From NCBI RefSeq assembly GCF_000469385.1, contig NZ_KI271329.1, positions 1 through 49,667 of the forward strand: a DNA stretch of 49,667 nucleotides, in the 5' to 3' direction. The stretch is from Leptotrichia sp. oral taxon 879 str. F0557. Lineage in GTDB: Bacteria; Fusobacteriota; Fusobacteriia; Fusobacteriales; Leptotrichiaceae. Shown here one piece after another: positions 25,739 to 35,632 of the stretch (the stretch's first letter is position 1; the number at the start of each line of letters is the position of its first letter). Below the pieces are notes generated by a model. It had not been told where the DNA came from, did not search any database, and saw only the letters and a list, made by a program, of their open reading frames with translations. The position numbers and the translations under genes were made by a program.

Positions 25739-25933
25739 TTATTTTTCCTGTAATTTATACTCTGAATCTAAATTCCAGTTAAATCCAGTACCTAATATAT
25801 CCCAATCATAATTTTTATTTTTTATTTTTGAGTTTTTACGATAACAATTTTCACAACATGTTATTATTTGAGCTTCGGAAGAATATGATAAAATACTCAA
25901 AATCCCAAATAATATAATTACTATTTTATTCAT
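25739..25933 (-). CDS. Small exported cysteine-containing protein
   Basis: A 64-residue precursor with a signal peptide (MNKIVIILFGILSILSYSSEA) and a mature part of about 43 residues starting QIITCCENCYRKNSK. Three cysteines in a CCxxC arrangement could bind metal or form disulfides. It has a GAAGGAGAAT ribosome site and sits between purB and another exported protein. I do not recognise it; its short length leaves room for it being a remnant. Confidence 0.55.
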   Translation of the reverse strand: MNKIVIILFGILSILSYSSEAQIITCCENCYRKNSKIKNKNYDWDILGTGFNWNLDSEYKLQEK

Positions 25934-25982
25934 AATTCTCCTTCATATACACAAAATCTTAATTTACAAAACTTTCTAGTAA

Positions 25983-26459
25983 CTAATTATCCCAAATGTA
26001 AATTGCCCCATCCTTAAAATAAATCTTTTTTACTTCATCTTTATTTACATTAAAACTAAAATCAAAGGGCTTAAATTTGATTCCTTCATTATTTTCTAAA
26101 AATCCTATTATAGAAATTTCTTCATCACTATTAATAAAATTTTCCATCATTGCAGTGGAAATTGTTTTATTTATAATAATTTTTGGATTTTTTCCATTTA
26201 CTTGAAAGTCTTTTTCTGTATAAACTTTTTTATTATTTCCAGTTGCCTTAAAATTTTCATATTCCAATTCTATTTTATTTTTATCAGTTTTTGAAACTCT
26301 AGTTCCAACTAATTTCAATGTAATCGTATTAAAAGATAAATTTTGAGCAGTACTTTCATTCACAGTTTTATCAATTTTAGACTTTTTACCATTTTGTGCT
26401 GGAGCTGAAAATGAAATTGCTCCTACAGCCAACATCAACACTACTAATATTTTTTTCAT
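25983..26459 (-). CDS. Exported protein of unknown function
   Basis: A 158-residue precursor with a signal peptide of about 20 residues (KKILVVLMLAVGAISFSAPA). The mature part is lysine- and asparagine-rich with alternating hydrophobic beta strands (SFNTITLKLVGTRVSKT, KIELEYENFKATGNNK, FDFSFNVNKDEVKKIYFKDG), suggesting a small beta-sandwich in the periplasm. It has a GAAAGGAATGAGT ribosome site. No family recognised. Neighbours are a small Cys-rich exported protein and a rhodanese lipoprotein, hinting at an envelope cluster. Confidence 0.7.
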   Translation of the reverse strand: MKKILVVLMLAVGAISFSAPAQNGKKSKIDKTVNESTAQNLSFNTITLKLVGTRVSKTDKNKIELEYENFKATGNNKKVYTEKDFQVNGKNPKIIINKTISTAMMENFINSDEEISIIGFLENNEGIKFKPFDFSFNVNKDEVKKIYFKDGAIYIWDN

Positions 26460-26535
26460 TACTCATTCCTTTCTTTTTTCAAATAATCTTTTTATATTTT
26501 ATCGTTCATCAATAACGCTCTCTTTCCTGCTTGCA

Positions 26536-26973
26536 TTATTTCACAACTTCCCCATTCCAATCTTTTATTCCACCAAAATCAATCACGTTTGTATAACCTT
26601 TTTCAATCAATTTTAATGCTGCTTCCCTGCTTCGTCTTCCACTTCTGCAATAAACTAGAATTAAAGCATCTTTATTTTTCAATTTTGTTTCTGCTTCATT
26701 TTCAATAGTTTCCAATGGAACAGAAATCGCATTTGGAATATGCCCTTCGTTATATTCTTCCAAAGTTCTAACATCTACAACTATAACTTTTTGAGTTTCC
26801 ATCATCTTTTTAGCTTCATCTGAAGTTATCTTTTTATATTCTGCTTTTTTCCCAGCTTTCGCTTCTTTTGACATTGTTAAATCCTTTTTTTCGTTTCCTG
26901 TTTTACTACAAGAAAATCCAAACACAGAAAATGCTCCTATCATTGTCATCAACATTATTTTTCTTATTTTCAT
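26536..26973 (-). CDS. Rhodanese-domain lipoprotein
   Basis: About 145 residues. From the ATG at 26973 (the upstream ATG at 26991 has no ribosome site, while GGAGAG precedes this one) the protein has a lipoprotein signal with lipobox VFGFSC, a lysine-rich linker, and one rhodanese domain: ISPEAKKMM-like start, VVDVRTLEEYNEGHIPNAISVP and the active-site loop VYCRSGRRSREA. The catalytic Cys is present, so sulfur transfer (or persulfide carriage) in the periplasm or at a membrane is likely. Similar single-domain PspE/GlpE-type proteins act in envelope stress. Confidence 0.85.
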   Translation of the reverse strand: MKIRKIMLMTMIGAFSVFGFSCSKTGNEKKDLTMSKEAKAGKKAEYKKITSDEAKKMMETQKVIVVDVRTLEEYNEGHIPNAISVPLETIENEAETKLKNKDALILVYCRSGRRSREAALKLIEKGYTNVIDFGGIKDWNGEVVK

Positions 26974-26974
26974 T

Positions 26975-27103
26975 TTATCTCTCCATTTCATTATTCAAAT
27001 TTTTTATTTTGTAATTTTTCTCAAATTCAATATCTTGCTTTTCTTTTATAAAATTCTTATTTCTATCCAAAAGTCTTTTTCTAAATTCTAAAATCTTATC
27101 TTT
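26975..27103 (-). pseudogene. Possible remnant of a small coiled-coil gene
   Basis: A frame with no start codon reads DKILEFRKRLLDRNKNFIKEK then QDIEFEKNYKIKNLNNEMER and stops just before the rhodanese start. The charged heptad-like pattern looks coding rather than random, and in-frame stops lie upstream. It may be the tail of a lost gene between purA and the rhodanese gene. Evidence is thin. Confidence 0.3.
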
Positions 27104-27148
27104 TTAATTTACTTCATTTCTTAAATAATTTCCTCCAACTTTCAAAAA

Positions 27149-28450
<1,302 letters not shown>

Positions 28451-28549
28451 TCATTCCTCCTAAATTTTTAGAATTTTCTTACTTTTTTAAAAACTGAACC
28501 ATAAAAACTAAAAAATTTACCTTACTAAAATTTTATCTTTTTACTATTC

Positions 28550-28578
28550 ATTTTACTATATTTACTATTTTTTTTCAA
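28550..28578 (-). promoter_or_regulatory. Promoter of purA
   Basis: Minus strand TTGAAA (28573-28578), 17-bp spacer, TAAAAT (28550-28555), giving a leader of about 95 nt. I see no purine riboswitch core or other structured leader. Confidence 0.6.
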
Positions 28579-28617
28579 TTGATTTAAATCTTTTAATAAA
28601 ATAATTTTCACAAAAAA

Positions 28618-28653
28618 ATAGGAGTTATCTTATTTGTCACAAATAACTCCTAT
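28618..28653 (-). terminator. Terminator of the aro/hutP/HAD transcript
   Basis: ATAGGAGTTAT (28618-28628) pairs perfectly with ATAACTCCTAT (28643-28653). On the minus strand the stem is followed by a run of seven T residues. It lies just after the HAD phosphatase stop. Confidence 0.85.
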
Positions 28654-28682
28654 TAATCAATTTCTATTTTATTTTTAGTAAT

Positions 28683-29354
28683 TTACTTCCCCTCAAAGTA
28701 ATCAAGCACTTCCATTAAGCTATCAAACTTTTTATAAACCAATTTTTCAATTTCCTCTGTTGGTTTCAACTTATCTGGCACCATAATTGGAAATGTCCCA
28801 GCTGCATGAGCCGCTCTTATTCCATTGAACGAATCTTCAAATACAACTGTTTTTTCAGGAGATACCCCAGCTTTTTTTGCACTTATTAGAAATACTTCCG
28901 GATCAGGTTTCCCGTGAACAACATCTTCTGCTGTCACTAAATGGGAAAAATATTTTTTTATACCTTTTCCTTCTGTTAATGCCTCTGCCAGATGTAAATC
29001 CGATGAAGTAGCTAAAATCATCTGTTTATTATTTTTCTTTAAAAATTCAAGCAATTCTAATGCTCCTAATTTTAGGGGAACTTCGCCTTTTAGTCCTTTT
29101 TCCAGTATGTAATTTTTAACTTTTCCCATCATTTCATCATACGGAAATTCCTCACCCAATGCTTCCTTAAACAATATTCTTGCTTTGTCATTTGTAACAC
29201 CTGTAGTTTTTTCCACAATGTCATTTGTTATTATGTATCCTTTTTCTTTAGCAACTTCACGTCCATATTCCACATAAATAGTTTCTGTATCAAACAATAA
29301 TCCATCCATATCAAATAAAAATAGTTCTATTTCATCAAAAAATTTCTTTCCCAT
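28683..29354 (-). CDS. HAD-superfamily phosphatase, beta-phosphoglucomutase-like subgroup
   Basis: About 223 residues from ATG 29354, which has AAGGAAAGG before it; an upstream ATG (29414) would overlap the preceding gene and has no ribosome site. HAD motifs: FLFDMDGLLFDTE (nucleophile and acid Asp), LATSSDL (motif II Ser), GKPDPEVFL (motif III Lys) and VVFEDSFNGIRAAHAAG (motif IV). A helical cap lies after motif I, as in phosphoglycolate phosphatase and beta-phosphoglucomutase. Likely removes phosphate from a sugar phosphate or nucleotide. It is 19 bases after the HutP-family gene and probably shares its transcript. Confidence 0.85.
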   Translation of the reverse strand: MGKKFFDEIELFLFDMDGLLFDTETIYVEYGREVAKEKGYIITNDIVEKTTGVTNDKARILFKEALGEEFPYDEMMGKVKNYILEKGLKGEVPLKLGALELLEFLKKNNKQMILATSSDLHLAEALTEGKGIKKYFSHLVTAEDVVHGKPDPEVFLISAKKAGVSPEKTVVFEDSFNGIRAAHAAGTFPIMVPDKLKPTEEIEKLVYKKFDSLMEVLDYFEGK

Positions 29355-29373
29355 AATAAGCCTTTCCTTAATT

Positions 29374-29808
29374 TTATTTTTCGTTTTCAAGTATTGAAAC
29401 TGAACGATGTGCAACAGAAGTTATCACTTCATTAAATTGTAATATTCCAACACTTAAAAATATTGCTACAGCCAGATGTTCCCCTTCTCTTGCCAGTCCA
29501 ATTTTTCCACCGACACTAAGACCGTTTATAATTGCTTCAATTTGGCTCATTGCTTCCCGCATTGCACCGATTACCGCACCATCGTGAGCATGCACGTCTT
29601 GAATTAGATTATTTCTTTTGGCTGCCATTAAGGCGCTTTCTATAAATTTAAAACGTGATTGCGGCATTGCACCACCAACATTTACTGCGGCCGTCTTTAT
29701 ACCAGCTTTTTTGTAATCCTGCATCAATTTTTTTTCCTCATCACGTGAAGAAATTGACATTTTCAATGCTGTTCTGCATATTTCGACACTTTTATTATTT
29801 TCTTCCAT
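29374..29808 (-). CDS. HutP-family protein
   Basis: A 144-residue protein of the HutP family, named for the Bacillus RNA-binding antiterminator of histidine utilisation, which responds to L-histidine and Mg. Family features are FIESALMAAKRNNLI, the VHAHDGAVIGAMREAMSQIEA segment (metal-liganding histidines), GLSVGGKIGLAREGEHLAVAIF and a C-terminal HRSVS. No hut genes are present; instead it lies between aroQ and a HAD phosphatase. In Fusobacteriota and clostridia such genes often occur without hut, so its target is unknown. Start ATG has AAGGAGATTCC. Confidence 0.75.
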   Translation of the reverse strand: MEENNKSVEICRTALKMSISSRDEEKKLMQDYKKAGIKTAAVNVGGAMPQSRFKFIESALMAAKRNNLIQDVHAHDGAVIGAMREAMSQIEAIINGLSVGGKIGLAREGEHLAVAIFLSVGILQFNEVITSVAHRSVSILENEK

Positions 29809-29844
29809 TTTTGGAATCTCCTTAAAGATATAATTTTTATTTAC

Positions 29845-30282
29845 TTAATTTTCGTACTTTATCAGTAATTCCACAGCTTCTACATATCCTTCCTTACCTT
29901 TACCATAAATCTGGGCAATGCAGGCAGGAGCTGTAACAGAAATTTTTCTAAATTCCTCTCTTTCGTGAATATTGCTCAAATGAACCTCCACAGCAGGAAT
30001 AGATACAGATTTTATCGCATCCATAATTGCATAGCTGTAATGAGTATACGCTCCAGGATTTATTACAATCCCATCAACTTTATTAAAATATGCTGACTGC
30101 AAAAAATCTATAATTTTTCCTTCAGAATTTGACTGCAATATCTCGATTTTTACATCTTCATTTTCAAATTTTTCTTTTATGTATTTACAAATGCTGTTAT
30201 AATCATCATTCCCATAAATACCTTTTTCCCTGATTCCGAGAAAATTTAGATTAGGCCCGTTTATAATTAATATTTTTTTCAT
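29845..30282 (-). CDS. aroQ: 3-dehydroquinate dehydratase, type II
   Basis: A 145-residue dodecameric enzyme making 3-dehydroshikimate. Motifs are LIINGPNLNFLGIREKGIYG with the catalytic Tyr near residue 23, NPGAYTHYSYAIMDAI, and VEVHLSNIHEREEFR with the catalytic His. The ATG at 30282 aligns with family starts; an earlier ATG at 30300 would add six residues. aroK ends 22 bases upstream, so the two are probably co-transcribed. Confidence 0.95.
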   Translation of the reverse strand: MKKILIINGPNLNFLGIREKGIYGNDDYNSICKYIKEKFENEDVKIEILQSNSEGKIIDFLQSAYFNKVDGIVINPGAYTHYSYAIMDAIKSVSIPAVEVHLSNIHEREEFRKISVTAPACIAQIYGKGKEGYVEAVELLIKYEN

Positions 30283-30304
30283 TATTATTTTCCCATCCAT
30301 CTTT

Positions 30305-30802
30305 TTATAAAATTTTCCCCTTTAATACAGTAATTATCCTGTCGACAATTACATCTATATTATCATCATTTTTAATAATAATATCAGCATACCGCCTATA
30401 CAGCTTTATTCTTTCATCATACAGTTTCTGAATATTATCAGTATTCTGTAAAAGAGGTCTATTCCTATGGTTTTCTCTCGAAATGTCGTCAATTGTTCTA
30501 TTAAGAAATACAACAATTCCGTTTTCTTTCAAAATATCAATGTTTTCTTTCTTTTTAACAGCCCCACCGCCTGTCGAAATAATAATTCCCTCTTTTTCCG
30601 ATAATTCCTTCAAATATTTTGTTTCAAGCTCTCTAAAATACTCTTCCCCTTCATTTGAAAAAATGTCTGAAATAATCCTATTTTCCTTTTCTTCTAAATA
30701 TCTATCCACATCCAGAAGCGGATAATCAATTTTTTTTGACAGCCAGTACCCGATTGTACTTTTTCCACAGGCAGGCATCCCAATCAATACTATATTTTTC
30801 AT
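30305..30802 (-). CDS. aroK: Shikimate kinase
   Basis: A 165-residue P-loop kinase phosphorylating shikimate with ATP. Motifs are GMPACGKSTIGYWLSKK (Walker A), LLDVDRYLEEKENRII (shikimate and Mg binding Asp), STGGGAVKK and a lid HRNRPLLQ. Length is normal. It leads directly into aroQ; aroE lies 2 kb upstream on the same strand, split off by three unrelated small genes. Confidence 0.93.
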   Translation of the reverse strand: MKNIVLIGMPACGKSTIGYWLSKKIDYPLLDVDRYLEEKENRIISDIFSNEGEEYFRELETKYLKELSEKEGIIISTGGGAVKKKENIDILKENGIVVFLNRTIDDISRENHRNRPLLQNTDNIQKLYDERIKLYRRYADIIIKNDDNIDVIVDRIITVLKGKIL

Positions 30803-30850
30803 ATATTATCTACCTTTTTTCATAGAATTTTTAATTTTTACTTTCTAAAA

Positions 30851-31039
30851 TTATATTTTTTTAAATTGATTTTCCCCTTCCACATATTCATATCCAGCAT
30901 CTGAAAATCTATCTAAAAGTTCCTTTTTATCAACACCATAATAATTTACAAGATCATCTAAATCTAAAAATTCATCACGCAACTTCATATTTACAAGACT
31001 ATAAAGCAGCATTGTATCTTTAGTTTCAAAATTTATCAT
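30851..31039 (-). CDS. DUF4250 family small protein
   Basis: A 62-residue cytosolic protein with the DUF4250 layout: TKDTMLLYSLVNMKLRDEFL, DLDDLVNYYGVDKKELLDR, then GYEYVEGENQFK. The family is widespread in clostridia and Fusobacteriota, function unknown; the fold looks helical. It sits between a larger unknown gene and aroK, 15 bases after the former. Confidence 0.85.
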   Translation of the reverse strand: MINFETKDTMLLYSLVNMKLRDEFLDLDDLVNYYGVDKKELLDRFSDAGYEYVEGENQFKKI

Positions 31040-31054
31040 TCTTTGCTCCCTTTT

Positions 31055-31852
31055 TTACAAAATTATTTTCACTTTTGACTCATCATTTTCATCAATATTT
31101 TCAATTATGACATTTTTACTTGCGTCAGCAAATAAAGTATAATACTCATTTCCTCGTTTTTCTAGAAAATCTCCAATTCTAACATTTTCAGCCCCAAGAT
31201 TTCCTACCACTTCATAAATTTCGTTATAGATTGTTTCTAAAAATCCAATATCAAAAATAGTAAATAATTCAGGCTCGTTGTCAATTCTTGAAAATGTCTT
31301 TTGCGGAACAATGAAATACAATGTTGATTCATATCCCATATTTATTCCAAAAATAGAGTATCCACGGTGTTCAAGATCATAATTTATAATTGAATATAAA
31401 ATATCCACAAGCGATTCATCATACTCAAGCTCTTTAGAACGGATATTTTCCCAATTTACATTAAGACTGTCAGGATCTATACCTTTTTTTTGAAGCAATT
31501 CCCTAAATCCGTCAGTGTAACCTTTTGCCATAAATTCATAAAGATAGCAATCTGAATATTTTATCATATATTGATAATAAAAATCTGAAAAAGTTTCTAT
31601 TCTTTCGTGTCCTTCTTTCTCATTCAAAAACTCTTCACCCAAATATTTTTTTATAGTCTCTTCAGCTTTAAATAAATATTCTCTTCTTGCTCCTATATAT
31701 TTTATAAATTTATCTCCATCCATTACTTCCGAAGCAAAATCATCAAGTTCATTATAAATTGTAAGATCAAGATGTTTTATACTGTTGGTAGTATTTTTTT
31801 CTTCTTTTTTATTTTCTAGTTCTTCATTACTTTTTATATTTTTTTCACTCAT
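31055..31852 (-). CDS. Unknown acidic cytosolic protein
   Basis: About 265 residues from ATG 31852, which has GAGAGGAGT before it (an ATG at 31867 overlaps that site). The N-terminus is a charged, low-complexity tail (KSNEELENKKEEKNTTNS), followed by a globular acidic region: LYEFMAKGYTDGFRELLQKKG, a motif YDLEHRGYSIFGINMGYEST, and ERIDNEPELFTIFDIGFLE-like sequence. No signal peptide or membrane segment. Unrecognised. It directly precedes the DUF4250 gene, so the pair may work together. Confidence 0.7.
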   Translation of the reverse strand: MSEKNIKSNEELENKKEEKNTTNSIKHLDLTIYNELDDFASEVMDGDKFIKYIGARREYLFKAEETIKKYLGEEFLNEKEGHERIETFSDFYYQYMIKYSDCYLYEFMAKGYTDGFRELLQKKGIDPDSLNVNWENIRSKELEYDESLVDILYSIINYDLEHRGYSIFGINMGYESTLYFIVPQKTFSRIDNEPELFTIFDIGFLETIYNEIYEVVGNLGAENVRIGDFLEKRGNEYYTLFADASKNVIIENIDENDESKVKIIL

Positions 31853-31992
31853 TTTGACTCCTCTCATCTTTTAAATTTTAATTTTTAGCTTTATAATAAC
31901 TTAAATGTCTTATTAATATAATACAACTAAACATACTTAGATTTTAAATAAAATATTTGTAATTTTTAAGTTATTTTTTGAAATCTGTTTTA

Positions 31993-32811
31993 CTATTTAT
32001 TTTCAGATTTTTTACTAATCGATTGAATTATAAATTTAATATTTGAAATATTTTCAAATTTTGCTAATTTTTTTAATTTTTCTTTATTCTCATAAGATAA
32101 TGCAGACATATCTATATAATCATCAAACCATTTGTCGTAGTTTCCATAAGATTTTCTAAGCTTTTTCAAACTCGACTTTGCTGCTGCTGCAGCTTTTTTC
32201 TTTTCCTTTCCTTCATTCCCTCTTACGTCCAGCAATCTTTCCAGCTTGTCATACTCCTCATTTACAAGCGTTTTCATTTGAGCCGACGACATTTTCTTGT
32301 AATCCTCTTTTGAAATTTTATCGCCCACACTATATAAATAGTCATAGATGGCATTAATATTTGCATCTACAGTTTTAGCATCTTTTTCAGCTTCAAGATA
32401 AGTATTCATATTTAAGTTAAATGTTTCCAACACAAGGTAAGTATTAGTATAAGAATATGATTGGAACTCTCCTGCTTCTGCAAGAAAACTCCCAAATGCA
32501 TTTTTTAGAAATTTTGGATATTCCACTACATAATCACTATAATATGCATACATTGTTCTAAAATTAGATTTTCTATTTCCAGAAAGCCTTGCAAATTCCC
32601 TATCAAAATATGAACGATTTTCACTATACAAGCTTGACATTGTTTCTGAATAGGCGGCATTGGCAATAGTTCCAGATCCTGCTGATGAATTAAAGTGTTT
32701 GTCAAAGATTGTTTTTTGCTTTTCATTGCCTGCATCAATAATCTCCTTATTTGTTCGTGCAAAACCAATACTTGAAAAAATGAGTATTCCTATAATTATT
32801 TTTTTTAACAT
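31993..32811 (-). CDS. Exported helical protein of unknown function
   Basis: About 272 residues with a signal peptide from ATG 32811 (MLKKIIIGILIFSSIGFA), then a mostly helical mature region rich in Tyr, Ser and Lys, with FARLSGNRKSNFRTMYAYYSDYV and a lysine/alanine-rich stretch KEKKKAAAAAKSSLKKLRKSYG near residue 212. I recognise no family. It lies between aroE and the 31055 gene on the same strand. The short signal makes a periplasmic location likely. Confidence 0.7.
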   Translation of the reverse strand: MLKKIIIGILIFSSIGFARTNKEIIDAGNEKQKTIFDKHFNSSAGSGTIANAAYSETMSSLYSENRSYFDREFARLSGNRKSNFRTMYAYYSDYVVEYPKFLKNAFGSFLAEAGEFQSYSYTNTYLVLETFNLNMNTYLEAEKDAKTVDANINAIYDYLYSVGDKISKEDYKKMSSAQMKTLVNEEYDKLERLLDVRGNEGKEKKKAAAAAKSSLKKLRKSYGNYDKWFDDYIDMSALSYENKEKLKKLAKFENISNIKFIIQSISKKSENK

Positions 32812-32840
32812 TAAATTTTCCTTTCTTCTCAACTTTGTTT

Positions 32841-33656
32841 TTATTTGTATAATTTTTTTTCTAATCTTTTATGAATTTCTTTTATAATTTCTTTGTTATA
32901 TTCTTCATTATGCCAAATTTCTTCAGATTTTATTGCCTGTGAAATAAGCATTACTAGTCCATTTGCCACTTTTACTCCCTTTAACTTATATTTTATCATA
33001 AGAACTGTTTCTTTCGGGTTGTAAACAATATCCACCACTGCATTTGTATTAATTAAGTTTTTTTCTTCAAGCGGGCAGTTATCAACTGCAGGGTACATTC
33101 CAACTGGAGTACAGTTTACAATAAGCTCAATATCCCTAAGCCCTGCAATCGCTGAATAATGAATTAACCTGTCTTGCGCCCTCACATTAAAGGGGTCATT
33201 TTCAATAATTGTAGCAAGAAAAACATTTTCGGCACCACTGTCAATCAGCCCATTGTAAATAGCCTTTGAAGCTCCTCCAGTTCCAAGCACAAGCACTTTT
33301 TTACCCTTTACGTCAATATCATTTAATTCCAAAGTTTTCAAAAATCCAAAATAATCAGAGTTGTCTCCAATCAGCTTGCCATCTCGACATGTTATCGTAT
33401 TCACTGCCCCAATCTTCTTAGCAGTTTCTGATACTTCATCCAAATATTTAATAACTTCCAACTTATAAGGAATTGTAACATTAATACCATTAAATTCGCC
33501 ATTTTTTATGCTTTCCATCAATTCCCCAATTTCACCAATCTCCTTTTCAATCATCTTATAGCTTGCTTTTTTCCCAGTCAGCTCAAAAAAAATTTCATGA
33601 ATTTCCTTTGAATAGCTATGTCCCAATTTTTCTCCTAATAATCCAAATTTTTCCAT
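32841..33656 (-). CDS. aroE: Shikimate dehydrogenase
   Basis: About 271 residues from ATG 33656 (AAGGAAACAATAAA before it). It reduces 3-dehydroshikimate with NADPH. Motifs are LLGEKLGHSYSKEIHE (substrate binding), NVTIPYKLEVI with the catalytic Lys, GDNSDYFGFLKTLE with the catalytic Asp, and the Rossmann loop LGTGGASKAI. It is followed by an exported protein and preceded by a pseudouridine synthase whose stop is 26 bases upstream. Confidence 0.94.
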   Translation of the reverse strand: MEKFGLLGEKLGHSYSKEIHEIFFELTGKKASYKMIEKEIGEIGELMESIKNGEFNGINVTIPYKLEVIKYLDEVSETAKKIGAVNTITCRDGKLIGDNSDYFGFLKTLELNDIDVKGKKVLVLGTGGASKAIYNGLIDSGAENVFLATIIENDPFNVRAQDRLIHYSAIAGLRDIELIVNCTPVGMYPAVDNCPLEEKNLINTNAVVDIVYNPKETVLMIKYKLKGVKVANGLVMLISQAIKSEEIWHNEEYNKEIIKEIHKRLEKKLYK

Positions 33657-33681
33657 TTTATTGTTTCCTTCTTTCTGCAAA

Positions 33682-34398
33682 TTAAACTTTCAAATTATTC
33701 AATTCTTCCTCTGTCAATTCCCGATATTCTCCAAGTTTCAATTTTTCATCCAGCAAAAGACTTCCCATTTTTACTCGCTTCAAATAAAGAACTTCATTAT
33801 TGACAGCTTTAAACATTCTCTTCACTTGATGAAACTTTCCTTCAGAAATTGTTATATATGCCAAATTTTCATTTTTTTCAGAATTATTACAAATTATTTC
33901 AACTTTTGCCTTTTTTGTTACAAAATTTTCTTCCAATTTTATTCCATTTTCCAACATTTTTATATCATCATCGCTAAGAGAATTTGCTATTTTTACATAA
34001 TATTTCTTATCTACATGTTTTTTAGGAGAAAGTAAATTATGTGACAAAACTCCATCATTTGTAAGCAATAGCAAGCCTTCCGTATCAATATCCAGCCGTC
34101 CAACTGGAAAAATGTCATAAGTTCTGTATTCATTATTCAACAAATCAATAACTGTTTTATGATGATTATCTTCCGTTGCCGAAATTACTCCAGCGGGCTT
34201 ATTCATCATAATATAGACAAATGGCTTATAATAAATAATTTTATCTTCATATTTTACAATATCTTTTTCTTCATCAATCTGAATTTTTCCATCTTTTACA
34301 AAAATATCATTAACACTAATTTTCTTATTTTTTAAAATATCCTTGACTTCTTTTCGTGTTCCAATTCCCGAATTTGCCAAAAATTTATCCAGTCTCAT
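33682..34398 (-). CDS. Pseudouridine synthase, RsuA/RluB/RluE/RluF group
   Basis: About 238 residues from ATG 34398. An N-terminal S4 RNA-binding domain (MRLDKFLANSGIGTRKEVKDIL) is followed by the synthase domain with MNKPAGVISAT and the catalytic Asp in GRLDIDTEGLLLLTNDG near residue 107. It ends in the family tail HQVKRMF. It modifies U in 16S or 23S rRNA; RsuA versus RluB cannot be settled. It lies between pheA and aroE on the same strand. Confidence 0.9.
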   Translation of the reverse strand: MRLDKFLANSGIGTRKEVKDILKNKKISVNDIFVKDGKIQIDEEKDIVKYEDKIIYYKPFVYIMMNKPAGVISATEDNHHKTVIDLLNNEYRTYDIFPVGRLDIDTEGLLLLTNDGVLSHNLLSPKKHVDKKYYVKIANSLSDDDIKMLENGIKLEENFVTKKAKVEIICNNSEKNENLAYITISEGKFHQVKRMFKAVNNEVLYLKRVKMGSLLLDEKLKLGEYRELTEEELNNLKV

Positions 34399-34456
34399 TA
34401 TTCTCAAACTCCTTTAAAACTAGGCTAAAATCAAAAATTTTAAAATGTAAATTTAT

Positions 34457-35632
34457 TTATATTTCTAAATTATACAGCTTATAATTTCCAAGAATTTGTA
34501 AATAATTAGATTTTTCTCTCATTTCCTCAAGTGCCATTTTTACTTTCTCACTAGACATATTTCCTTCAAAATCAATATAAAAATAATATTCCCAAGGTTT
34601 ACTTACTCTTGGCCGTGACTTCAGATTTACCATATTTAGACCATATTTATAAAAAATCTGCAATAATCCAATTAATGCTCCTGACTCATTATTTGCACTC
34701 GTTACTATACTTATTTTATCGCTTCCATCAATTACAATATCCTCATTTGAAATGATAAAAAATCTTGTATAGTTTTCTTCTTCATTATTAATATTTTCCT
34801 TCAGCAATTCCAAGTCGTATACTTCTTTTGTTTTCATATTTGCAATACAGGCATTTTCCTTTTTACCTTTTGATGCGATGTATTTTCCGCTAATTGCAGT
34901 ATTTGTCATTCGATTAAGATGCCACTCATGCTTTGATAGAAATTCTGAACATTGCATAAAAGCCTGTTCATGAGAATAAATGTTTTTTATATCTTCCATT
35001 TTACTTCCTTTTATACCAAGCAAGTTGTGTGAAATCTTATGTCTGACTTCTCCAATTATGTGGATATTTTTTGTATTTATCAAGTCAATGCTATCCCGCA
35101 CTTCTCCAACGATGGAATTTTCTATCGGCAATATTGCAATATCAATTTGATTAGTATGTACAGCCTCTACCAAATCTTTATGTGAATTAAAATGAAAAAT
35201 ATTTTTATTCTCTTCGATATTATAAATATTTGAATTTTTATTATTCTTAAGCAAGTTCATTAGTACTTCGTACGCATAGGAACCAGGTACCCCCGTATAT
35301 CCCAGCTTTTTATTTTCCAATTTCAAATCATTTACATATCTAGTTGAAATACCAATTTTAAACTTCTGATATTCTTTACTGGAATCCATAATGTCCTTTA
35401 AAATCAACTCAATATAGTGATTCAGTTCCTTATTTTTAACTCTTTCTAAGTTTTTCTGAATAACTTCCTTTTCTCGTTTTTCATCGAAAATCTTCTTTCC
35501 AGTTAATTTTTTAAACTGTGCCACTCCCTGCACAATATGTAGCCTTTCTTCCAGTAGTTTCACCAGATGGCTATCCAATCTATCAATTTTTTCCCGAATT
35601 TCTTCCAAATCCAAATTTTTATTTATATCCAT
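34457..35632 (-). CDS. pheA: Bifunctional chorismate mutase / prephenate dehydratase (P-protein)
   Basis: A 391-residue enzyme turning chorismate into phenylpyruvate for phenylalanine synthesis. Residues about 5-85 are an AroQ-type chorismate mutase (LEEIREKIDRLDSHLVKLLEER, then QFKKLTGKKIFDEKRE). About 110-290 are prephenate dehydratase (GYTGVPGSYAYEV, NSIVGEVRDSIDL, and TRFFIIS). About 300-391 form an ACT domain (NESGALIGLLQIFYKYGLN, ESRPR-like KSRPR) for phenylalanine feedback. It heads the aromatic block on the minus strand. Start ATG has AAGGGAAG. Confidence 0.95.
   Translation of the reverse strand: MDINKNLDLEEIREKIDRLDSHLVKLLEERLHIVQGVAQFKKLTGKKIFDEKREKEVIQKNLERVKNKELNHYIELILKDIMDSSKEYQKFKIGISTRYVNDLKLENKKLGYTGVPGSYAYEVLMNLLKNNKNSNIYNIEENKNIFHFNSHKDLVEAVHTNQIDIAILPIENSIVGEVRDSIDLINTKNIHIIGEVRHKISHNLLGIKGSKMEDIKNIYSHEQAFMQCSEFLSKHEWHLNRMTNTAISGKYIASKGKKENACIANMKTKEVYDLELLKENINNEEENYTRFFIISNEDIVIDGSDKISIVTSANNESGALIGLLQIFYKYGLNMVNLKSRPRVSKPWEYYFYIDFEGNMSSEKVKMALEEMREKSNYLQILGNYKLYNLEI

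Noticed and set aside
24268-26991. A modification-dependent restriction system around vsr
   Set aside because: No helicase, nuclease or methyltransferase gene is visible. The only hint, in the 222-residue protein, is too weak.
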